Assembly (NCBI GenBank): GCA_026400935.1
Contig: JAPLNX010000102.1
Location: 1-35,822, forward strand
DNA: 35,822 nucleotides
Direction: 5' to 3'
DNA from: Planctomycetia bacterium
GTDB lineage: Bacteria; Planctomycetota; Planctomycetia; Planctomycetales; Planctomycetaceae
Positions 24,801 through 31,251 of this stretch are shown piece after piece. Below the pieces are notes generated by a model. It saw only the letters and a program-made list of their open reading frames with translations. It made no database searches and was not told where the DNA came from. Position 1 is the stretch's first letter, and every line of letters begins with the position of its first letter. The translations under genes and the position numbers were made by a program.

Positions 24801-27298
24801 AGTTGAATCCCCTTGCTGCGACGTGGGCTGAGTTCTCGCAGGTAGTCCTGCAATTGTTGGCTGCGTCGAGCGTCGAGTTTTTGTCCCGACTGATACGACT
24901 TCAAGAACGCTTGGTAGGCGGCGGCCTTGTTGCCGGTGTTGAGATGGATTTGTCCTTCGCGGAAGAGAGCTTCTGCCGATGGACCTTCTGGATGAACCGC
25001 CGCGACAGACGAATCGTCGGACTCTTCATCCGCCGGTGGGGCCAACGCGATCTCTTGTTGCAATGTGATCGTATTCGGTCGAGTCCCCTTAAGCGGAACT
25101 GACGAGTCCGGCGTTTCAGAGGTTTCTGGCAGGCCTCTCAGGACAGACTTGTTGGAATTGTTGGCCACAGGAACCGAGCGAGTGGTCAGCGAATCAGCAC
25201 CCAACTCAGGTTCTGGTGGAACATTCACGGATTTGCTGTGAGAGGCTCGTTGGATGGCATTCATGACGAGGTCAGGTCGATCATCGAAGACTTCAAACGC
25301 GACGTTCATCGCGTCGGCTTGTTCGGCTTTCTCTTTTGCCGCATCGACGCGACCGGCAGCCAAATCGGCACGAGCCTGTTTCACGAGAGCCATTGCCCGG
25401 GCTTTCGATTGATCAGGAGCTCCCTTGGGAGTCGGTGCTGACTTCATCGCGATCGCCGCACGATCAATTTCTTCGAGCAACGCTTCGGGACGGTCATCCC
25501 ACAAGCCGTAAGTCGCGTTGAGCTTCTGAACTGCTAGCACTTTCTGACGAGCGGCATCTAGCTTCCCTGTCTGCATCTCTTGTCGCGCTTGTTGCAACGC
25601 GGCCATCGCCTGCTGACGAACTTTGGCTGTTGCTTTGTCTTCAGTGGCTTTCGCCGCATTCAAACCGTTGGCCACATTCTTGGTGACCAGATCCGTCTTG
25701 TTGCCGATTTCGTCGGTCAAGGCTTTTGTCGGAGTTTTTGCAACGGCTTGAATCTCATCAATCGCCTCATCGCCAAGATCACGTGCGCCAGATGCGAGCG
25801 TTGCAAACGGCGAACTGACATCTTCAGATGGCAACTCCTTGCGTTGCGGCTTAGCGTTGCTCAACGATTTCGGATTCGTCAGTTGCTTCGCGGCGTCCTT
25901 GGCTTTCTGGCTGTTTTTGGCAATCGTAAAGTTGTTCGACGCTCGGTCGATCTTGGCGATGACGTGATCGGGTCGCAGGTCAAACAGACCGTAAGCGACG
26001 TCCAATTCCTGAGCCTGCAACGCGAGCGAACGCGCTTGCTCAATGTTGCCGTTGTTCATCGCAGACTGAGCCTGCGACAAAAGTTGTTGAGACAGTTGCT
26101 TGTCGCTGTTGGTCGGAGCTAATTCGCCCGAATTCGCTTTGTCTTCCTCTTCCGACTCATCTTCCGCGAGCGATTGAGCAAACGGAGAACCCGATTTCGG
26201 AGCGGTTTTTTGAGCGACTGGTGTGCGTGCTCGCGGCGCGCCATCGAAAGGGACTTCGTCGTCGGCAAATTGTTTCGGGGTGGCTGCCGGTCGTGAGGCT
26301 TTCGCAATCGTTGCTGGCCGAGCCGGGGCTTCTTCTTCAAACGGACTTTCCTCGAAGGCGACTTGCACCGGATTCGGTTTTGCAACCTTCGTTGAAGTTT
26401 TGGCAATGTTCTGAGTCGGCGGAGCGGACTCGTGTTTGTTGTTCTCAAGTCGGTCGATCTGCGCCAGAATCTGTTCTGGACGTTCGTCGAAGACGCCGTA
26501 AGCAACGTTCATTCCGCGAGCTTGATCGGCCTTCGAACGGGCCGCATCAAAGTCGCCGTTCGCCAGATCGCGGCGAGCTTGTTGCATCAGCTCTTTTGCC
26601 GCAGAGAGTTTTGCGGTTGAGGGTTGTTGACTGGCCGCTGCGACCGCATTTGACGCGGGCGAACGCTTCGTCGGTTGTTCGACGATTTCGAGCGACTCAT
26701 CCATTAGCTCGTCAGTGGCTTCCTCGATCGACTCATCAAGGAGTTCGTCAGCCGGTACTCGGTTGGCAACCGGAGTAATCGGGCTGGGCGATTTCTTCTT
26801 GGCGGTCATTGTTTCGAGATTGGCAAGCGAGCCATTACCGTTTTTGGCTGGTACAGCAGGACGTTTCGCAACGGTCGTGGCTGGTGCGGCTGAACCAGCT
26901 GGTCGCCCTTTCGTGGCGGCGTCCAACTGAGTCAGGAATTTTTCAGGAGACCGCTCGTTCGGCGCCCAGTCGATCGGGAACGATTGAGCCCGTTCCGCCA
27001 ATCGGCGAGCACCCGCAAGGTCACCACGACGAGCCAGAGCCTGAGCATCGTCAAGCATCTTGGTCGCTTGCTGACGGTAGCCGTCTTTGGAATCCTTACT
27101 AGAGCTTGACCGCGTGAACGGATTCAAGCGACCGATCGCGGAGCTGCGCGTATCGGCGACAGTGGTCACTGTCCGCGAAGCGTTCTCCGAATTCGGTTGG
27201 TCAGCCGACACGGGTCGTGTCGCGCTTCCAGGAATGGTTGACCAAATGCCGGCGGCGGCAAAGGTCGTACAGGCGAGAAGTCCGAGTGCCTTACGCAA
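21881..27298 (-). CDS. Giant secretin-like outer-membrane protein (type II/III secretion family)
   Basis: 1805 residues from a TTG at 27298. I prefer this to the ATG at 27313 because the best binding site, GGAGG at 27307-27311, lies inside the first codons of the ATG version and 8 bases before the TTG. Residues 1-32 are a signal peptide (RKALGLLACTTFAAAGIWS). Five diverged repeats of about 50 residues follow (near 70-120, 226-286, 396-453, 556-619, 633-686), with pattern QAR-L-G-A-A--A, then YG-FD-RPE---A-ID, separated by low-complexity linkers; a TPR-like unit is near 771-823. A secretin N-type domain lies near 1096-1186. The secretin core from about 1266 includes STLSLVIRQTQKVHDEIRDL and VPDGGTVLLGGVKRLRESRN, then GVPILNKIPYISRLFKN and LMVTPRIVI. 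Gly/Gln-rich insertions interrupt the core. Expected role: multimeric outer-membrane channel. Confidence 0.88.
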   Translation of the reverse strand: MRKALGLLACTTFAAAGIWSTIPGSATRPVSADQPNSENASRTVTTVADTRSSAIGRLNPFTRSSSSKDSKDGYRQQATKMLDDAQALARRGDLAGARRLAERAQSFPIDWAPNERSPEKFLTQLDAATKGRPAGSAAPATTVAKRPAVPAKNGNGSLANLETMTAKKKSPSPITPVANRVPADELLDESIEEATDELMDESLEIVEQPTKRSPASNAVAAASQQPSTAKLSAAKELMQQARRDLANGDFDAARSKADQARGMNVAYGVFDERPEQILAQIDRLENNKHESAPPTQNIAKTSTKVAKPNPVQVAFEESPFEEEAPARPATIAKASRPAATPKQFADDEVPFDGAPRARTPVAQKTAPKSGSPFAQSLAEDESEEEDKANSGELAPTNSDKQLSQQLLSQAQSAMNNGNIEQARSLALQAQELDVAYGLFDLRPDHVIAKIDRASNNFTIAKNSQKAKDAAKQLTNPKSLSNAKPQRKELPSEDVSSPFATLASGARDLGDEAIDEIQAVAKTPTKALTDEIGNKTDLVTKNVANGLNAAKATEDKATAKVRQQAMAALQQARQEMQTGKLDAARQKVLAVQKLNATYGLWDDRPEALLEEIDRAAIAMKSAPTPKGAPDQSKARAMALVKQARADLAAGRVDAAKEKAEQADAMNVAFEVFDDRPDLVMNAIQRASHSKSVNVPPEPELGADSLTTRSVPVANNSNKSVLRGLPETSETPDSSVPLKGTRPNTITLQQEIALAPPADEESDDSSVAAVHPEGPSAEALFREGQIHLNTGNKAAAYQAFLKSYQSGQKLDARRSQQLQDYLRELSPRRSKGIQLAGGQGVTQLSSDTEVNSNDSGKPRELEMQRPINVASDRQKVQLDKLRNEVLNAIYRAERLKEQKDPTKALDVIDHAMASIESSGLDKPLTASLASTLLKSRVSIEATQKLQEPNIAQQKQNDEVKQSIKREITNKVRVERELSNLVKQFNELMEQKRYAEAEVVAKQAKDLDSDNPVTETLVYKSQLARRVDSNERLKFAKEEGFWGALDSTEWSAIAYDDRKSVEFGKDWKTIKDRRNGKYGPDTRIRSQEEQRIENSLTRPISLHFENAPLKKVIEHLGTIADVNVVLDAAGLEEESLSVSTPVSINVDSIKMKSALNLILEPLNLGYTIKNEVLQITSEHRLQGQLVPITYSVADLVVTIQPTQSASPFANINGNNQMGGAGFAGGQMSVSPTGGPQGGQFQVAGAQGPQSVTPWLASSSPQWNQSPHNNGHDFRELIDLITTTCEPSSWQEVGGSGHCKGNDSTLSLVIRQTQKVHDEIRDLLEQLRRLQDLQVTIEVRFIAVSDTFFERIGIDFSFDVQDNLGGPNLINGSTGGQAGGQGGGQGGQAAQGGGLTPIPPFGSIIASSTTQQQGGQQQGGGQAGGQAGGQAGGSNFFTPGPSRQFTDRDSYGKGGKVLGLASSNSFTQDQDIAFRQGSFAVGVPDFGRFDANAGLNVGFAILSDIETFFFINAAQGDRRSNIMSAPKVTLFNGQSANVFDGQNRPFVTSLIPVVGAFAVGYQPQLTTIQDGVGMSVVAVISADRRFVRLQVTPFIQQIVDVVSFSYVSAGGGGQQGQGGGQGGGQGGGQGGGQGGGQGGGGQQGFGGIGGGTPVMQNNGLHNDGMFGRAMAANEDYANLAQSGFGGIGGQGGQGGGQGGGQGGQGGGQQGGGVQAAGAGTVSVQLPVVASTQVGTVVSVPDGGTVLLGGVKRLRESRNMAGVPILNKIPYISRLFKNTGVGRETSSLMLMVTPRIVILEEEEALLGIPN
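22391..22464 (-). repeat. 12-base minisatellite in the secretin core
   Basis: About six tandem units of CCACCACCTTGA on the plus strand (one variant with GG) encode repeated Gly-Gln-Gly-Gly on the minus strand. A multiple-of-three unit keeps the frame, so copy number can vary without breaking the protein. Similar shorter runs lie at about 22190-22250 and 23015-23190. Confidence 0.85.
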
Positions 27299-27617
27299 AG
27301 TAAGTTCCTCCATGAAACCAAAACGGCGGGAGACGTCGTGTCTCGATCACATCACTTGTCAGCGAAGACAAATCAGGGTGTAGGCAATGTGAACGAGGTT
27401 ACGGCGCGGGAGAGGTTTTTGGACGGGAAAGGGAAATGAACTGGTGGCACAGGCGGGACGCCCGATGCCGGAGAGATGTGCGGCGGGAACGTATTCCATG
27501 CGGCAGAAAAGGGTCAACGGGTCTTGCTTCAGATTCTGAGATGTTTTCGATGAGATTCTAAAATTCCTGAAAATCACGGCAAAAGCTGCCGCTGTGAAAA
27601 GAGAGGCACTTCCTCTC

Positions 27618-27688
27618 GTGAGCCGAGCGGCGTCAGCCCCGGACAATAGGTCATTCGAGAAGTCCGGAGCTAACGCCATCCGGCTTAC
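27618..27688. repeat. GCGTCAGCCCC inverted repeat, intergenic copy
   Basis: Arms 27618-27644 and 27662-27688 are inverted copies matching at 21 of 27 positions, with a 17-base spacer. The core GGCGTCAGCCCC is shared with the element at 33778-33837 inside the helicase gene, so the two belong to one family. Confidence 0.75.
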
Positions 27689-27722
27689 CCAAAGAATCAT
27701 CAATTATCCGCGTGTGCCCCAA

Positions 27723-27750
27723 TAAAAAAACCACAGCGATACCGCTGTGG
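27723..27750 (-). terminator. Rho-independent terminator of the phosphoglycerate mutase gene
   Basis: CCACAGCGGTATCGCTGTGG followed by TTTTTTTATT on the minus strand, starting 35 bases past the gene's stop: a textbook stem of 8-9 bp and U-tract. Confidence 0.9.
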
Positions 27751-27785
27751 CCGAAGACGTTTTCATTGGTTGTTGTCGCGCGATG

Positions 27786-29000
27786 CTACGCACCGAACTT
27801 ATCAAACCGACCCGCGTGGGCCATCGCGAAACCCATCAGATATTTCGCGGGGAATTGGCCAAGTCCGCCGCGTAGACAATCGCGTTCGCCGAACTTGTCG
27901 CACAGATCGGGACGGCAGCGTTCTTCTGCGGAGAGCAACACTGGCACCGGGTGCCAACTGTGTGACTTCATCTTGCTTGGCGTGCTGTGATCGCCAGTGA
28001 CGATCAGCACGTCTGGCTTCAGCGCGGTAATCCGTGGAATTGCCGCGTCGAGTTCTTCAATGCGTTTCACCTTCTCGGCGAAATTGCCGTCTTCGCCTGT
28101 TGAGTCGGTGTATTTGAAGTGGACGAAGAAGAAATCAAAATCCTTCCACGCTTGCTCCAGTCGATCCATTTGATCGGACAGCGTTTGCCCGGCGTCGAGG
28201 ACATTCATGCTGACCAATCGTGCGAGGCCGCGATACATCGGATAGACGGCAATTGCTCCCGCCTTCATGCCATAGACTTCTTCAAACGTAGGAATTGGCG
28301 GCTTCTTGTCGATACCACGCATCGTCAACAAGTTCGCGGGCGCATCGTCTTTCAGAATGACGGCGGCCTGCTTGATGAACTCCTTGAGCAACTCAGCCGT
28401 TCGTTGCGATGCAGGATTCTTCGCAACTGGTTCGAGCGGAGGCACACCGGTCTTCTGTGGGTCAGTGTCTTCAATTTCCCCGCCAAGTCCCGCCGCTCGC
28501 AGCACGATGACAAGCCGATATTCTTTCACGTGTTGGACGAAAACTTCAACGCCGGGAATCTTGATGCCAGCGTGCAATTTCGCGCAGAGCCGCTGAGCAA
28601 TGTCGCTCCCGATCCGGCCCGCTCGTCGATCAGAGATGTTGCCGCTCGCGTCGATCGTGCAAAAGTTCCCTCGAATAGCGACGTCGTTGGGGCCGAGTTC
28701 AAAGTCGATTCCCAACGCTTCAAGCACTCCGCGACCGATCTGATATTCCAGCGGATCGTAGCCAAACAAACCGAGATGTCCCGGCCCACTTCCCGGTGTG
28801 ATCCCTGGCAACACCGGCGTGCTCAGTCCAAGCGTTCCGCGCTTGGCGAGTGCATCCAGATTCGGCGTCTTCGCGGTTTCCAGTTCGGTAAGTCCGTCCG
28901 GTGTGAGCGGCAATCCACCCAATCCGTCTGCCACCAAGAGCACAATTTTGGAGCCGTTGTTCGTGTTCAACTTACGAGTCAGATCTTGCAAATCAGGCAT
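27786..29000 (-). CDS. apgM: 2,3-bisphosphoglycerate-independent phosphoglycerate mutase, archaeal type
   Basis: 404 residues of the alkaline phosphatase superfamily, interconverting 3- and 2-phosphoglycerate in glycolysis/gluconeogenesis. LLVADGLGGLP carries a metal-binding Asp near residue 25. AKTPNLDALAKRGTLG follows, then TPGSGPGHLGLFGYDP with the presumed phospho-acceptor Ser near 71. HFKYTDSTGEDGNFAEKVKR and VLIVTGDHSTPSKMKSHSWH supply the remaining metal ligands. The length fits the short archaeal-type (ApgM) family and not the longer bacterial GpmI. The start at 29000 has no obvious binding site. It stands alone with its own terminator. Confidence 0.92.
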   Translation of the reverse strand: MPDLQDLTRKLNTNNGSKIVLLVADGLGGLPLTPDGLTELETAKTPNLDALAKRGTLGLSTPVLPGITPGSGPGHLGLFGYDPLEYQIGRGVLEALGIDFELGPNDVAIRGNFCTIDASGNISDRRAGRIGSDIAQRLCAKLHAGIKIPGVEVFVQHVKEYRLVIVLRAAGLGGEIEDTDPQKTGVPPLEPVAKNPASQRTAELLKEFIKQAAVILKDDAPANLLTMRGIDKKPPIPTFEEVYGMKAGAIAVYPMYRGLARLVSMNVLDAGQTLSDQMDRLEQAWKDFDFFFVHFKYTDSTGEDGNFAEKVKRIEELDAAIPRITALKPDVLIVTGDHSTPSKMKSHSWHPVPVLLSAEERCRPDLCDKFGERDCLRGGLGQFPAKYLMGFAMAHAGRFDKFGA

Positions 29001-29325
29001 GTTCGTTTCGTGTTTTGAAAGAGGTTGTGAAGAGATTCGTTGAGCGGCGGATTGTTGAGAAGCTCCGAAACGGTTGCAACCCGCGAGCCTTCTATCGACC
29101 TACTAACTCGAAGCGTCAGCGAGGCCGGACGATCCAACAACCTCTTGAATTCAATGCGTTTTGAAACGACTGACCTCGCTGACGCTTCGGATTGCTACAC
29201 CACCGCGAGTCGCTCGCGGTTTACAGACGGCATGTCAATAATCCTCGCGTCGAGGCGAACCGGTTGTGTTTCGTGTCGATCTCTTTGGCTGAGTTGGCGA
29301 ATTCTCTTCGGAAGGAAGTCTCATC
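29001..29325. other. Divergent intergenic region with inverted repeat
   Basis: 325 bases between the mutase start and the start of the plus-strand secreted protein. It contains the inverted repeat at 29109-29189 and presumably promoters in both directions. No small gene is credible. Confidence 0.5.
29109..29189. repeat. CGAAGCGTCAGCGAGG inverted repeat
   Basis: A perfect 16-base arm (29109-29124) recurs inverted at 29174-29189, with weaker similarity continuing a few bases outwards. The 49-base spacer has no tract suggesting termination. It looks like a two-armed dispersed element. Confidence 0.8.
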
Positions 29326-31050
29326 ATGCGACGATTGTTGGCTCCGTGTGTCTCGTGGATATTGGTGTTATCAGTGAGTTGGTTGAGTAGCTCAAACGCT
29401 GCGGCGGCTGATCCATTTGACGCAGTGCCGGATTCGGCAAGCGTTGTGCTGCGATTGAAGACGCCACAAGCGACGCTTGGTCGTTTGGCTGATTACGTGA
29501 ATGTCGTCCAGCCGGGATTCGGCGAGGCGATTCGAGGAAATCTTCCGGCCTTGGGATTGTTGATCTCCAATCCAGGTTTGGCCGGAGTTGATGCGGAAAA
29601 GGATTGGTGGGCGATTGTCTTTATCGAAGCGAGGCAGAAGCCCGGTGTGGTTTTTGTTATTCCGACAACTGACGCCAAAGCGGTGAAAGAAGTGCTGCCG
29701 TCCGGCTGGTTGTTGCATGAGGCGGACAAGCTGGCGATCTACTCTGAAGACGAAACCGCTCTGAACAAAGTCCGCGAACGCGTGAATGGCCAAGGGAGTT
29801 CGCTGTGGTCCAAGACGGATGCGGATTCCAAGAAGTTGTTCGATTCGTCAGATGTTTCGGCGTTCGTCAATTTGAAGCAGCTTAGCCAAGCGTTTGCGAA
29901 TGAACTCGATCAAGCGGAACCCGCGCTGGATGGGCTCCTGACGCAAATGTCTGCACTGTTGCCCGATCAACAGCGAACGCAGATGGCGATGATCATGGAC
30001 GTCTATCGCAGCCTTGGCAAAGCCGCCGTCCAGGGAGTTCGCGACTCGAACAGCTTGACGATGTGTGTGAAGTTCTCGAAGGACGCCGTTCGCTTTGAGG
30101 ATCGATTGCAAGTGGCTGAAGGAACGAAGACCGCCAAGTTCTTGAGCAAGCAACCGACGAGCGATTTTTCTTTATTGGCTCAACTCCCCGCTGACAAGTC
30201 GGTGTACTACGGAGCGAAGGCTGACATGCAGGGAATGATCGACTGGTCGATGAAATTGACGAAGTCGATGCTCGCGAGTGGCACCGACGAGCAGAAAGCC
30301 GCGTTCGATAAATCGGCGGAAGACATCCGCGATTTGAAGTGGGATCAGATCGTCGGCTACTTCGATCTCGATGCGAGTGGCGAAGGCGCGCTGCGTGCGG
30401 GAGCGGTTTCGGTAGTGACGCCGACCGACAAACTGCGTGAGATCACAAAGGTGATGATGAGCATGGTTGAAGCAATGCAATTGCCCGGGTTCAAGCAGAC
30501 CATCACGATGGAATCCACGTCTGCGAAGATCGGGGGCTTGCCCGTCGATCAAATTACGCTCAAGCAAGAAGTCGATGAGGCTGCTGATCCACTGGGGATC
30601 CAAAAGAAAGTGAGTTCCGCGCTGCATGGTCCAGATGGCATGAAGCAATTCATGCTGTTTCAGCCGAAGCGCTCGCTGCAAACGGTTGGTGGCGATGTGG
30701 CTCAATTGGAGGCACTCGTGAAGTCGCTCGGTGCCTCGCCAGTCAAAGATTCTGTGGCAGTAATCGCTCGCAAGAGTTATGCGGAGAAAGCGAACGTCGT
30801 CGTGCTGGCGGATGTGGCTCGACTGATCACCAATGGCTTGAAAGTCGCTGCTCGCGAACAAGTACTACCGGCTGGGGCGAGTGCCGCGATTGACGATCTG
30901 AAATTGCAGCCGTCGTTTATGGGCGGCTCGATTACCTGTGCGCCAACAGCAGTGAGTGCTCAGTTCGAAATCCCCGCAGTACAGGCTCAAGGGATTGCGA
31001 AGATCGTGATGATGGTCATCGGCCAGGTTCAAATGCAGCGGATGCAATAA
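29326..31050 (+). CDS. Secreted protein of unknown function
   Basis: 574 residues; no family recognised with confidence. The start has GGAAGG upstream. MRRLLAPCVSWILVLSVSWL with a cleavage site near SSSNAAAA is a signal peptide. The mature part opens with DPFDAVPDSASVVLRLKTPQ and alternates predicted strands and helices. It contains segments such as KDWWAIVFIEARQKPGVVFV and VSAFVNLKQLSQAF that read like two related halves of a domain found in other exported planctomycete and cyanobacterial proteins; this is an impression, not a match. The C-terminal hydrophobic stretch GIAKIVMMVIGQVQMQ might associate with the membrane. It may be co-transcribed with the helicase gene 200 bases downstream, though an inverted repeat lies between. 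Confidence 0.8.
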   Translation: MRRLLAPCVSWILVLSVSWLSSSNAAAADPFDAVPDSASVVLRLKTPQATLGRLADYVNVVQPGFGEAIRGNLPALGLLISNPGLAGVDAEKDWWAIVFIEARQKPGVVFVIPTTDAKAVKEVLPSGWLLHEADKLAIYSEDETALNKVRERVNGQGSSLWSKTDADSKKLFDSSDVSAFVNLKQLSQAFANELDQAEPALDGLLTQMSALLPDQQRTQMAMIMDVYRSLGKAAVQGVRDSNSLTMCVKFSKDAVRFEDRLQVAEGTKTAKFLSKQPTSDFSLLAQLPADKSVYYGAKADMQGMIDWSMKLTKSMLASGTDEQKAAFDKSAEDIRDLKWDQIVGYFDLDASGEGALRAGAVSVVTPTDKLREITKVMMSMVEAMQLPGFKQTITMESTSAKIGGLPVDQITLKQEVDEAADPLGIQKKVSSALHGPDGMKQFMLFQPKRSLQTVGGDVAQLEALVKSLGASPVKDSVAVIARKSYAEKANVVVLADVARLITNGLKVAAREQVLPAGASAAIDDLKLQPSFMGGSITCAPTAVSAQFEIPAVQAQGIAKIVMMVIGQVQMQRMQ

Positions 31051-31104
31051 CCGCGGCCGCAACGTCTGTGACTATCAGGCAAGCAGAGTAACGCCGATTG
31101 ACTG

Positions 31105-31202
31105 ATACAAGCCCGACGCGCCAGCGAGTGCATCCTTCTGATGGTTCAAAGACCGGATGGTTCAAAAATAGAGACGCACTCGCTGGCGCGTCGGGCTTGT
31201 AT
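31105..31202. repeat. Perfect 27-bp inverted repeat, CGACGCGCCAGCGAGTGC type
   Basis: Arms 31105-31131 and 31176-31202 are perfect reverse complements over 27 bases, with a 44-base spacer that itself holds a short direct repeat (GATGGTTCAAA, twice). It sits between the secreted protein and the helicase. No T-tract follows, so a terminator role is possible but not supported. Confidence 0.9.
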
Positions 31203-31251
31203 TGGGGGCTGACGTGGCCCGCTCGTCTTCTGTTTTGTGAAGGGATTCGTC

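Larger units (their letters stand above)
27299..27785. other. Intergenic region with inverted repeat and terminator
   Basis: 487 bases between the phosphoglycerate mutase stop and the chosen secretin start. They hold the mutase terminator (27723-27750), an imperfect inverted repeat (27618-27688) and, by position, the secretin promoter. I find no credible small gene; a minus-strand open frame across the repeat looks spurious. Confidence 0.6.

Noticed and set aside
27359-27703. Minus-strand small gene of 114 residues
   Set aside because: It runs through the inverted repeat at 27618-27688, has no ribosome-binding site and no familiar sequence.
28119-29018. Plus-strand open frame of 299 residues
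   Set aside because: Antisense to the phosphoglycerate mutase, whose motifs are unambiguous.
30172-30861. Minus-strand open frame of 229 residues
   Set aside because: Antisense to the secreted protein at 29326-31050; no start signal and a composition typical of a shadow frame.
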